A stretch of 64,000 nt of DNA, from NCBI RefSeq assembly GCF_017874035.1, contig NZ_JAGGKV010000009.1, positions 62,001-126,000 of the forward strand, in the 5' to 3' direction. Positions 56,901 through 64,000 of the stretch are shown in pieces. The notes under the pieces were generated by a model. It did no database searches, was not told where the DNA came from, and saw only the letters and a list, made by a program, of their open reading frames with translations. Made by a program: the position numbers and the translations under genes. Every line of letters starts with the position of its first letter. The stretch's first letter is position 1. This DNA comes from Paenibacillus aceris (lineage in GTDB: Bacteria > Bacillota > Bacilli > Paenibacillales > NBRC-103111).

Positions 56901-59681
56901 CAAACGAAGGTATTCGCCACTTATGCAGGCGATTCTCAACCGGTTGAGCTTGCAAGTAGCGATGTCGTATTCAGCAGCAGCGTTCCGGACGTGGCTTCTG
57001 TTGACGTGACAGGGAAGGTGACTGCGTTGAAAGCCGGTCAAACGACTATCACGGCTGCTTTCGGCGGGCAATCCGTTCGTTATGATCTGGTTGTGACGAA
57101 TCCGGTGGCTGTTCTGCAAAGCATTGATATTCAAGCGCTGAGCGCAATGACGATAGGTGATTCGCAGCGACCACGCGTAACGGCACTCTACAGCTTAACA
57201 CCCGATCCTGTTGAACTTACGAGCGGGGTTATCTTTAAGAGCAGTAACCCGGCGGTAGCGACTGTGGACGATTCCGGGAATGTGACGGCATTAAAGGTGG
57301 GATACAGCATGATTACCGCTTCCTTCGGCGGAAAATCCGATTACTTCTCGCTTGTTGTCAATAAAGCGACAACAGCCCCAAAACGGGAGCTGAGAGCGGC
57401 ATGGATTGCATCCGTTGAGAATATCGACTGGCCGCAAAAAGGGGTTGTAACGCCAGAAGCCCAGAAGCAATCTTTCACAGCACTACTGGATGATTTGGCC
57501 AAGATGGGCATGAATGCCGTCGTCGTTCAAGTGAAACCGACTGCGGATGCTTTCTACCCATCCGAATACGGTCCTTGGTCCGAGTATTTGACGGGTGAGC
57601 AAGGAAAAGATCCGGGGTATGACCCACTAGCCTTCATGGTCGAGGAAGCTCATAAGCGCAACATGGAGTTCCATGCTTGGTTTAACCCGTATCGCGTTAG
57701 TATGAAGGATAAGATTGAGAATTTGGTTGCGAACCATCCAGCTAGACAGCATCCGGATTGGGTTGTTAGTTATGGCGGGAAGCTGTACTACAATCCGGGT
57801 GTGCCGGCAGTGAAAGATTTTGTCATTGGAAGCATTATGGAAGTGGTCCGTAACTATGATATCGACTCCGTTCACATGGATGATTATTTCTATCCGTATG
57901 TGGTTGATGGTAAAGACTTCCCAGACGATGCTACATATCAAGCCTATGGAGCAGCCTTCCCGAATAAAGGGGATTGGCGCAGAGATAACGTAAACAAACT
58001 GGTGCACGAGTTGTCTACCGCCATTAAGCATGAGAAAAGCTATGTCAAATTCGGCATCTCGCCATTCGGCGTCTGGCGGAACTTGGCAGACGATCCGACA
58101 GGCTCTGATACAACAGCCGGACAGCGAAATTATGACGATCTGTATGCCGACACTCGCACATGGATTCACGAAGGTTGGATTGATTACATTACACCGCAAA
58201 TTTATTGGAATTTCGGATTCACAGCGGCAGCTTATGAGAAACTAATCGACTGGTGGACGAAAGAAACCCAGGGTACGAATGTTCATCTCTATATCGGTCA
58301 TGCCGTCTACAAGATTAATGCAAACAATGAGGCATGGGAAAATCCCGATGAGCTGCCGAACCAGCTTAAATACAATTTGAACTTTGAAGGTGTCAAAGGC
58401 AGCATGCACTTCAGTGCGAAGGATCTTCAGACGAATCCTTTAGGCATTAAAGACAGATTGACGAATGACAGTTACAAACTGCCAGCTCTGATTCCGTCTA
58501 TGCCTTGGATAGACGCCACTGCGCCGGAGCAGCCAAAGCTCGATACCGTTAGCAAAGGTTCAGCGGGAATCGATCTTTCATGGAAAGATGCAGAAGGAAG
58601 CGATGCCGCTTATTATGTGATCTACAGATTTGACGGAAGTCAGGGCGGCAGCATTGACAATCCTGCTCAAATTGCAGGCATTGTCCGCAAGCAGTCGAGT
58701 AATGTTCAGCATTACACGGACAACAAAGCTGTGGAAGGCAATTTGTACACTTATGCTGTTACAGCAGTGGACCGGGTGCATAACGAAAGCGTTGCGAGCA
58801 ATTATGTAACGCTGGGCGAGAGCCAGAATCGAATCGAGCTGGAGCCAATCGGTGAGCTTGCGGTTGGAGCCACAAAGCAAGCCCGAGTGATCTCGTACGG
58901 CGCGGGAAGCGATGCTGGCGTTGATGTAACGAGCAGCTCTCAATTCACCAGTTCTCATGCGGATATCGCTACGATTGAGCCAAGCGGCTTGATTACGGCG
59001 CTGAAGGAAGGAACGAGCGTGATTACCGCAACCTATGGCACGCTATCAACCACATCTACCGTTCAAGTTACTAGGCAACAAGGCCAGACCTCTGCCATTC
59101 TGGTTGGTCAAAGCAGTGTGTTAACGGGTCAACCGTTTACTGTTCAATTTGGCCTGCGCAATGTGACATCCAGTGTTTATGCACAGGACATCACGATTGA
59201 GTATGACGCAGCCATTGCGGATTATGTTTCAGCGGCTTCGATCAAGGATGGCGTGAGTATCGTTTCCGAGAAGGCGGGTCAAGGGAAAGTAAGGCTTATT
59301 CTTGCAAGCGAAGGAGCAAGTCACGCAGTTAGCGGCGATGCTGATCTGGTGCAAATTTCGTTCCAAGCCAAAAAAGTAAGCCAGACTACAGCCGGAACAA
59401 TCGCTGTATCCAGTGCGCTGCTAGGCGACGCTCAAGGACACGAGATTGAGGCGAGCCCAGCTTCTATCCGGGTTGAAGTCGTGACACAGCCTCCTGGTCA
59501 ACCAGGTGATGCGAACGGCGATAACAAATACACGATAGGTGATTTGGCTTTTGCTGCAGCTCATTATGGAGAAAACAGCACGAATCCGAACTGGAATCGC
59601 ATCAAAGTCGCTGACTATGATGGCGACGGAGTCATCGATATTAAAGATCTTGCATCTATCGCGAGGAAAATTATGGAATAA
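53991..59681 (+). CDS. Secreted SpoIID / GHL10 protein with Ig-like, cohesin and dockerin modules
   Basis: An 1896-residue exported protein. Order, approximate: signal 1-40; SpoIID/LytB domain 220-603 with catalytic-type E262 in 'VVPSEMPSSFGLEALKAQS' and 'GHGVGMSQNGAQMLGQKGW'; Ig-like 610-690; jelly-roll domain 700-860 ('KLGAWVYGDGQKHWLRAMLQ'); three Big_2 domains 866-1125 ('KAGQTTITAAFGG' type); GHL10/DUF187 glycosidase 1130-1500 ('LRAAWIASVENIDWPQKG', 'IDSVHMDDYFYP'); FN3 1510-1605; Big_2 1610-1695; cohesin 1700-1830 ('VYAQDITIEYDAAIADYV'); dockerin 1840-1896 with 'DANGDNKYTIGD' and 'DYDGDGVIDIKD'. The two catalytic parts both target peptidoglycan glycan strands in known relatives. The ATG at 53991 is preferred; an upstream ATG at 53946 has no site and would lengthen the signal unnaturally. 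Confidence 0.9.
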   Translation: MKSSTYSLRKKWHASVALMLLVCTIVSGFGSGLPSVQAQDATMKSTAAPSPLHEKVMAKNAAAKTIELASKGVVALSDNLIVEQQFGERIVTKTLNDVMVGAENVDVYLDGDGKAARMVILGETPMNRMRVGIRKDISNIADMTQIDHPQIDIKSAQGFVIKDKADNKLYPITAGTLVSFTVSNGETAVMQNGAALFSTANRLFIEPVSVDSLLQVMSISRGQGKPQYRGTFELFLNPDKSKLRLINEVDIEQYLYQVVPSEMPSSFGLEALKAQSIAARTYALTDYMTSRFADLGFHIDDSTLSQVYNNQAENALTTQAVQATAGKIMKSGDALVDARFYSASGGYGASKHEVWQDVDTNQFPGTPLPYLTGRSYTYDPANNGSMLSIDTSNEQALNDFYKNLSYTGYDSDSPYFRWKVSLTKTELQNTVNKNILDRYAAEPMFVLTKEADGSFVSKPIPQEGVGTISTMYVTKRGAGGNAMELVIEGSTGTYKILREFNIRFTIRPSKIYTGGGDVLAYRAKGGAGVYDNSPLLNPSILYSAFFSFDLARDTGGVLTSVTFFGGGNGHGVGMSQNGAQMLGQKGWTYDKILDAYYKGMRLVDMNAPVLRRLEVAPKLANVNPGAVQSFTVKGFDGSGNEMPVPSEQLVWSQTGSIGTVSSAGELTAVNGSAVGKVVAAVGDASGDAGVIVGKPTAVVEDFENITDIVATSVRTVPNSVQLMKVNRPDPVHAGTYAGKFTYDFTGTTGTSAAYLNFKDELGGTGRVLEGYPKKLGAWVYGDGQKHWLRAMLQDSAGTKPTVDFTSSGGLNWSGWKYVTIDLPSNLKPPIRLNQIYLVETSDTNKNGGTLYVDQVTALYANTDVFELELSGLSPMVIGESKQSVVYATYGGSIAAVQVQSGTVFYSSDPAIATVDAKGIVNAKQAGTTTITAIFGSAPPAVYELKVTAEAPVVERLELAGLTTMEKGQTKQTKVFATYAGDSQPVELASSDVVFSSSVPDVASVDVTGKVTALKAGQTTITAAFGGQSVRYDLVVTNPVAVLQSIDIQALSAMTIGDSQRPRVTALYSLTPDPVELTSGVIFKSSNPAVATVDDSGNVTALKVGYSMITASFGGKSDYFSLVVNKATTAPKRELRAAWIASVENIDWPQKGVVTPEAQKQSFTALLDDLAKMGMNAVVVQVKPTADAFYPSEYGPWSEYLTGEQGKDPGYDPLAFMVEEAHKRNMEFHAWFNPYRVSMKDKIENLVANHPARQHPDWVVSYGGKLYYNPGVPAVKDFVIGSIMEVVRNYDIDSVHMDDYFYPYVVDGKDFPDDATYQAYGAAFPNKGDWRRDNVNKLVHELSTAIKHEKSYVKFGISPFGVWRNLADDPTGSDTTAGQRNYDDLYADTRTWIHEGWIDYITPQIYWNFGFTAAAYEKLIDWWTKETQGTNVHLYIGHAVYKINANNEAWENPDELPNQLKYNLNFEGVKGSMHFSAKDLQTNPLGIKDRLTNDSYKLPALIPSMPWIDATAPEQPKLDTVSKGSAGIDLSWKDAEGSDAAYYVIYRFDGSQGGSIDNPAQIAGIVRKQSSNVQHYTDNKAVEGNLYTYAVTAVDRVHNESVASNYVTLGESQNRIELEPIGELAVGATKQARVISYGAGSDAGVDVTSSSQFTSSHADIATIEPSGLITALKEGTSVITATYGTLSTTSTVQVTRQQGQTSAILVGQSSVLTGQPFTVQFGLRNVTSSVYAQDITIEYDAAIADYVSAASIKDGVSIVSEKAGQGKVRLILASEGASHAVSGDADLVQISFQAKKVSQTTAGTIAVSSALLGDAQGHEIEASPASIRVEVVTQPPGQPGDANGDNKYTIGDLAFAAAHYGENSTNPNWNRIKVADYDGDGVIDIKDLASIARKIME

Positions 59682-59712
59682 GACACTGATAGCAATCGAA
59701 TAAACGACATTC

Positions 59713-59775
59713 TGCCCCTCTCCTTAGACATACTGCTATGTGCAAGATACATGGCCTAGGGAGTGGGGCATTTCT
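59713..59775 (+). terminator. Terminator between the two giant genes
   Basis: TGCCCC-TCTCC / GGAGT-GGGGCA long stem with internal loops and a short T run. It lies between the SpoIID-GHL10 gene and the next; read-through may be partial. Confidence 0.7.
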
Positions 59776-59808
59776 TAATCCAAAAATGCCTAAAAGGAGG
59801 CTTCGTGA

Positions 59809-62800
59809 ATGAAAAAGCTTCGCAACCGACTTTCCAACTGGTTATGCGGCGTTTCTGTTTTATCCATGGTTTTGCCTTATGGAGCTGCTCACGCTGCAAT
59901 ACCGGACTTGGAGAGTCAAATTGTTGATTCGCGCCAAATGGAAATCGCCTCTGGCGCTATGTATAACTGGTATGATATGAAGCTGGATCGTGGATTTGAG
60001 AAAGTGCATACTATTGAGTTCCATCCACAAGAAGGAAAGCTGGATTTACAGCCTGGGAAAACCGATGGCAAAGTTTACGGCATGCAAGGCGTGTCAAAAA
60101 TGGCCAGCGATGCCGACCAACCCGGTAACCGAGTAATCGCAGGAATTAATGGAGATTTCTACGATTTGGCAAACGGCATTCCGCTCGGCATGTTCGTGGG
60201 AGACGGGAAGATCTTAACGAGTCCACCCAGCGACTGGTATGCTTTTGGTCTAAAAGCTGACGGAACAAGCTTGTTCGGACCGAGTCCCAAATTGACAAGG
60301 ACAGTCACGATTGGTAGCAAAACGACGCCAATCACGCATATAAACCGTTTGCGAGGCGCGGATACTCTTGTTTTGTATTCGTCTGATTTTTACACTTCGA
60401 CGATGACGAATGATCTTGGCGATGAGGTTGTTCTGGACATTCTTGATGGCGATGTAAAAAGTGGACAGACGATGAAGCTCAAAGTAGCCGAACTCCACAA
60501 GGACAAGGGTAACAGTGCGCTAACGGAAGGCAAAGTGGTGTTATCCGCAGCAGGCACGTCCAGAACAGTACTCAGCGGACTTAGCCTCGGCGATGAAGTG
60601 ACAGCTAGCTTTGAGCTAGAAGCGGCATGGCGCGATGTGAAAATGGTAATCGGCGGCTCTGAGCTGCTGGTGAAGGATGGTGTCGTGCAGCCGAATGGCG
60701 ATACGGCTGTTCATCCACGGTCGGCCATCGGCACCAAAGCGGACGGAACGATTGTGATGTTCGAGGTGGATGGCCGCAGCCCCGGCTTTAGTGAAGGGGT
60801 TCAGCTGCAAGAGTTAGGCCAATTGATGAAAAAACTCGGCGTTGTTCAAGCTTTGAATTTAGACGGCGGCGGCTCTTCGACGGTTGTGGTCAAACTCCCG
60901 GGACAGTCTGATAGACAAGTCATGAACAGACCTTCTGACGGCGGAGAAAGGAAGACGGCTAACGGCTTGCTGCTCGTTAACAAGGCTCCAGAGGGAGCAG
61001 CTTCCAAGCTGGTGATTCAACCCAATTTTGAGCGTGTTCTTGCTGGTTCAACCTATACGTTCCAATCTGCGGCTGTTGATGAGTCAGGACACCCGGCTTC
61101 TTATACGGGAGAGCGTTCGTGGGTGCTGAATTCTGCCGCAGGGACAGTAGACAGTTCAGGTAAATTTCTTGCAGGCTCATCTGCAGCAACGACCGAATTG
61201 ACCGTTAACGGAGCGGGGCTAGCTTCTGGAAAAGCGACTGTAGAAGTGGTAGACGAGTTAACTGCGTTGAAATTCCCTGATAGCGTTAAAACGTTTGCGT
61301 CAGGCAAATCGGCGGCTTTAACGGTGACCGCACTTCGAAACGGCCAAGTTGTGCAAGCAGACAACAGTAAACTAACCTGGCGTGTAGAGGGGCCGATTGG
61401 CACGATTGATGCAAATGGGACGTTTACGGCAACGGCAGAAACCGAAAAAAGCGGTAAAATTTATGTGAGTTATCATGGAGTTGAAACATCAATGGATGTA
61501 AACGTAGGTTTGCCGCCCGTCATACTTGAAGACTTTGAGAATGGACTGGGCAATTATCTGGCAAGCTCCTCTGCACAAGCGGTAAAAAGCATTGCAAGCA
61601 TAGAGACGAATGAGGATTTCGTGAGGTTTGGCGGCAAAGCCCTCAAGCTTGAGTATGATTTTACAGGCAAGCCTGGTACTTCCGGTGCCTATTTAACGGC
61701 TAAGGATATCGCTTCCCGTATTCAAATTCCGGGATACCCGGAGAAAATCAGCATGTGGGTGTACGGGGACGGGCGCACGCACTGGCTAAGAGCGCAGCTC
61801 AGGGATGTGAACGGGACGATTCCGATTGATTTTACAGACCAGAATATCGGAGTGAACTGGACCGGTTGGAAATACGTAGAAGCTGTCGTTCCGAAAGGAA
61901 GGGCACTGCCGCTTACAATCGATATGCCTGTCCGATACATGGAAACGCAAGCGGCCAAGAAAGATGCGGGCATCATCTATATCGATCAAATCCGCGCGCT
62001 GTACGGACCGGCCAAGGATGATATGGATCCGCCGATACTGGGCAATATAACGCCTGCAGACGGCGCAACCGTGCATACAAACACACCAACCATTCGTGCA
62101 TATGGCGAAGATTACGGCTACAATCACGAGACGAATCCAGGCACAACGCTGATTGATCAGGATAAAATTCGGTTTTATTTGGATGATCATCTCGTTTCGC
62201 ATGCCTTGTACCCACCGGAAGGACGCATTTGGCATACGCCTGAGGTTCCGTTAGCTGACGGTGTACACAAGGTTAAGCTTCAGATCAAAGATTTGTCCGG
62301 CAACCAAACGACGAAGGAATGGACATTCACCGTTGACACGGGCTCTCCCAAGATCGGATATCAAGCTCCCACGGAGACTTACGCCGGGAATACGTACACG
62401 CTTGATATTAAAGGGGTAAAAGCATCAAAAATCCGCGACGGCCAAATCGAATTCGCCTTTGATCAAACAAAAGTCGAAGGGCTGCAAGCAATCAAAGGTG
62501 GAAAGCTTACCGACAGTATGTGGCAAACAGCGATTGATCCAGCGCAAGGTACGGTTCGATTAAACTGGGTAGGAATCGATTCAGCTGCGCTTACGGACGA
62601 TGATCTTCTAGGTCAAATCTCTTACCGCGTTAAATCGGATGCCACTGGGTCGCACGACATTGCATTCCGTTCCGGTTCCATTCGGTTCACGGATTCGGGA
62701 GAGACACATTTCGCCTTCTTTGGTCTGCCGATCACCTCCACGATCAAGCATCATCTATCATTAAGCTGGGATGAATTTGGCGTGGTGCAAGGCTATACAA

Positions 62801-64000
62801 CCAAGTTTACGGTGAAAGATCAGCAAGGGCAGGCTGTGGGAGATGCAAAGCTGATTGCTGATGGAACTGAAATTGGTGTGACTGATGCACAAGGTATTTT
62901 AGAGACCAACACGTTGACATCTGTCGTAAAAGAGTACAAACTGCAAGCCGTAAAAGACCAAAAGTTCAGTCCACTGATGAACTTCAAGGTGTCCCCACTG
63001 GCTGGTACGCAAGTACCTTACAACATAAGCATGACAATGGGGGATGATCCGACGACTTCGAGGTATTTTGCTTGGCATACACATCCAGGAATTGAATCTA
63101 CTGTCGTTGAAATCGCCAAGGCTGCGAAATTTACTGATTTTTCGCAAGCGAATGTCATGAAACTTACTGGCAGCAGCTATGTTTACAATACGTATGATTT
63201 AGGGACGGTTCGTGTCCATAAAGCGAGTGCTACCGGATTAGAACCAGATACACGCTACGTCTACCGTGTCGGGGACGGAAACGGGAATGTGAGCAGTCAA
63301 GGATCGTTTCAAACAACGTCCGCGAATGGCGATCATACGAAATTTCTTTACTTTGCCGATTCGCAAGCGGCTGATTTGAATGGCTATAAACTGTGGGGGA
63401 ATACCGTTAACAAAGCCGTAGAAGAGCATCCGGACGCAGAATTCATGGTGCATGCCGGCGATATGATTGATAGCGGTTTTAAGGAAAGCGAATGGAATAT
63501 GTGGTTTAGCGCAGCGCAGGACAAATTAATGAATAAGACGCTTGTTGCTCTTATCGGGAATCATGAAGTGATGGGCATGCGGGAAAATAATGATTTCCTT
63601 GCTCATTTCAACCAGCCGGGCAACGGCGTTAGCACACTTAAGGGGACAAACTTCTCTTTTGACTACAAAGATATGCATTTTGTGGTTCTCAACAGTGAAT
63701 ATGCCTATGAGGAGCAGAAGGAATGGCTGCGTCAAGATCTTGCAAACACGACGAAGAAGTGGAAGGTGGTTGCTTTCCACAGAGGTCCCTACGGTAGTAT
63801 CTATGACACGGCTATCGTTCGGGAACAGTGGGTGCCGGTATTTGACGAATTCAAGGTTGATCTTGGCATTAACGGACACGATCATATTTATTTGCGAACT
63901 TTCCCCATGAAAGATGGCAAACCGGTCGCCGAGGGGCAAGGGACTACCTATATGGTGGCAGGCTCCACAGGACCTAAGTTCTATTCGCTTACAGCTAGAG
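59809..64000 (+). CDS. Secreted phosphodiester glycosidase / purple acid phosphatase-like protein (3' end beyond window)
   Basis: An exported protein of at least 1397 residues, cut by the window end. Order, approximate: signal 1-29 ('VLPYGAAHAA'); NAGPA-type phosphodiester glycosidase 55-385 ('RVIAGINGDFYDLANGIPLG', with D116; 'VVQALNLDGGGSSTVVVKL', with D352); two Ig-like domains 395-565; jelly-roll domain 568-735, close to that in the preceding protein ('KISMWVYGDGRTHWLRAQLR'); Ig-like 740-840; cohesin-like 845-975 ('DGQIEFAFDQTKVEGLQAIK'); Big_1-like 980-1070; purple acid phosphatase N-like 1075-1165; metallophosphoesterase from 1175 with D1184, D1218, N1251-H1252 and H1357-x-H1359. It starts after AAAAGGAGG. 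The N-terminal enzyme is expected to cut sugar-1-phosphodiesters; a dockerin may follow outside the window. Confidence 0.88.
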   Translation, partial: MKKLRNRLSNWLCGVSVLSMVLPYGAAHAAIPDLESQIVDSRQMEIASGAMYNWYDMKLDRGFEKVHTIEFHPQEGKLDLQPGKTDGKVYGMQGVSKMASDADQPGNRVIAGINGDFYDLANGIPLGMFVGDGKILTSPPSDWYAFGLKADGTSLFGPSPKLTRTVTIGSKTTPITHINRLRGADTLVLYSSDFYTSTMTNDLGDEVVLDILDGDVKSGQTMKLKVAELHKDKGNSALTEGKVVLSAAGTSRTVLSGLSLGDEVTASFELEAAWRDVKMVIGGSELLVKDGVVQPNGDTAVHPRSAIGTKADGTIVMFEVDGRSPGFSEGVQLQELGQLMKKLGVVQALNLDGGGSSTVVVKLPGQSDRQVMNRPSDGGERKTANGLLLVNKAPEGAASKLVIQPNFERVLAGSTYTFQSAAVDESGHPASYTGERSWVLNSAAGTVDSSGKFLAGSSAATTELTVNGAGLASGKATVEVVDELTALKFPDSVKTFASGKSAALTVTALRNGQVVQADNSKLTWRVEGPIGTIDANGTFTATAETEKSGKIYVSYHGVETSMDVNVGLPPVILEDFENGLGNYLASSSAQAVKSIASIETNEDFVRFGGKALKLEYDFTGKPGTSGAYLTAKDIASRIQIPGYPEKISMWVYGDGRTHWLRAQLRDVNGTIPIDFTDQNIGVNWTGWKYVEAVVPKGRALPLTIDMPVRYMETQAAKKDAGIIYIDQIRALYGPAKDDMDPPILGNITPADGATVHTNTPTIRAYGEDYGYNHETNPGTTLIDQDKIRFYLDDHLVSHALYPPEGRIWHTPEVPLADGVHKVKLQIKDLSGNQTTKEWTFTVDTGSPKIGYQAPTETYAGNTYTLDIKGVKASKIRDGQIEFAFDQTKVEGLQAIKGGKLTDSMWQTAIDPAQGTVRLNWVGIDSAALTDDDLLGQISYRVKSDATGSHDIAFRSGSIRFTDSGETHFAFFGLPITSTIKHHLSLSWDEFGVVQGYTTKFTVKDQQGQAVGDAKLIADGTEIGVTDAQGILETNTLTSVVKEYKLQAVKDQKFSPLMNFKVSPLAGTQVPYNISMTMGDDPTTSRYFAWHTHPGIESTVVEIAKAAKFTDFSQANVMKLTGSSYVYNTYDLGTVRVHKASATGLEPDTRYVYRVGDGNGNVSSQGSFQTTSANGDHTKFLYFADSQAADLNGYKLWGNTVNKAVEEHPDAEFMVHAGDMIDSGFKESEWNMWFSAAQDKLMNKTLVALIGNHEVMGMRENNDFLAHFNQPGNGVSTLKGTNFSFDYKDMHFVVLNSEYAYEEQKEWLRQDLANTTKKWKVVAFHRGPYGSIYDTAIVREQWVPVFDEFKVDLGINGHDHIYLRTFPMKDGKPVAEGQGTTYMVAGSTGPKFYSLTAR

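Noticed and set aside
57627..58199. 190-codon minus-strand frame, and 54696-55274, inside the SpoIID-GHL10 gene.
   Set aside because: Antisense to clear catalytic domains; products look random and lack start signals.

Overview
The window reads as chromosomal DNA of a spore-forming, endospore-germinating Gram-positive bacterium of the Paenibacillus type. The evidence is a GerA-type germinant receptor operon, two sporulation-kinase-like sensor histidine kinases, LplABC-type polysaccharide uptake genes under an AraC/YesN-like membrane regulator, strong AGGAGG ribosome binding sites with many GTG and TTG starts, sigma-A promoters and cre-like boxes, and very large multidomain secreted proteins. 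Base composition is moderate, apart from one clearly GC-rich stretch inside fabF. I saw no tRNA, rRNA, insertion sequence, prophage or CRISPR array.

Layout. 1-5654: the tail of a methyltransferase, a GH43 glycosidase, and a four-gene germination operon (GerA, GerB and GerC types plus a small membrane protein). 5794-12398: an aldo/keto reductase, a LytS-like sensor kinase, an M29 aminopeptidase, TetR, GNAT, a zinc-ribbon protein and a GrpB-family protein. 12417-18171: a carbohydrate regulon made of a LacI regulator with a perfect cre in its promoter, a binding lipoprotein, two permeases and a Gfo/Idh/MocA dehydrogenase. 18214-21223: an XRE-cupin regulator divergent from tdh-kbl, which degrade threonine to glycine, with a long inverted repeat between them. 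21224-21802: a non-coding region with 38-bp tandem repeats and a dispersed-type element. 21803-34458: accessory and housekeeping genes, including a Sec-exported Hcp-fold protein, a PQQ-type sugar dehydrogenase lipoprotein, fabF, a POT transporter, an AlaX-type editing protein, a PAS sensor kinase and a HupE/UreJ-type membrane protein paired with an EF-hand protein.

34729-64000 holds the most unusual content. Three giant exported proteins carry a metallophosphoesterase domain (first), SpoIID plus GHL10 glycan-cleaving domains (second), and a phosphodiester glycosidase plus a purple-acid-phosphatase-like domain (third). They are joined to Ig-like, FN3, LamG and discoidin-like modules. All three carry a cohesin or cohesin-like module, and the first two also end in a type I dockerin. 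I read this as a possible non-cellulosomal cohesin-dockerin assembly acting on cell-wall glycan and phosphodiester polymers; that function is inference. Between the first and the other two lie small genes (CGNR regulator, DinB, a beta-lactamase-fold hydrolase, AbrB, a phosphotransferase, a small alarmone-hydrolase-like HD protein, a ChbG/YdjC deacetylase with a very basic tail) and an AraC-LplBCA-amidohydrolase-Rieske locus.

Starts were chosen by ribosome binding site and family length, and often lie downstream of the longest possible reading frame. Domain calls come from reading motifs by eye, and domain borders are approximate.
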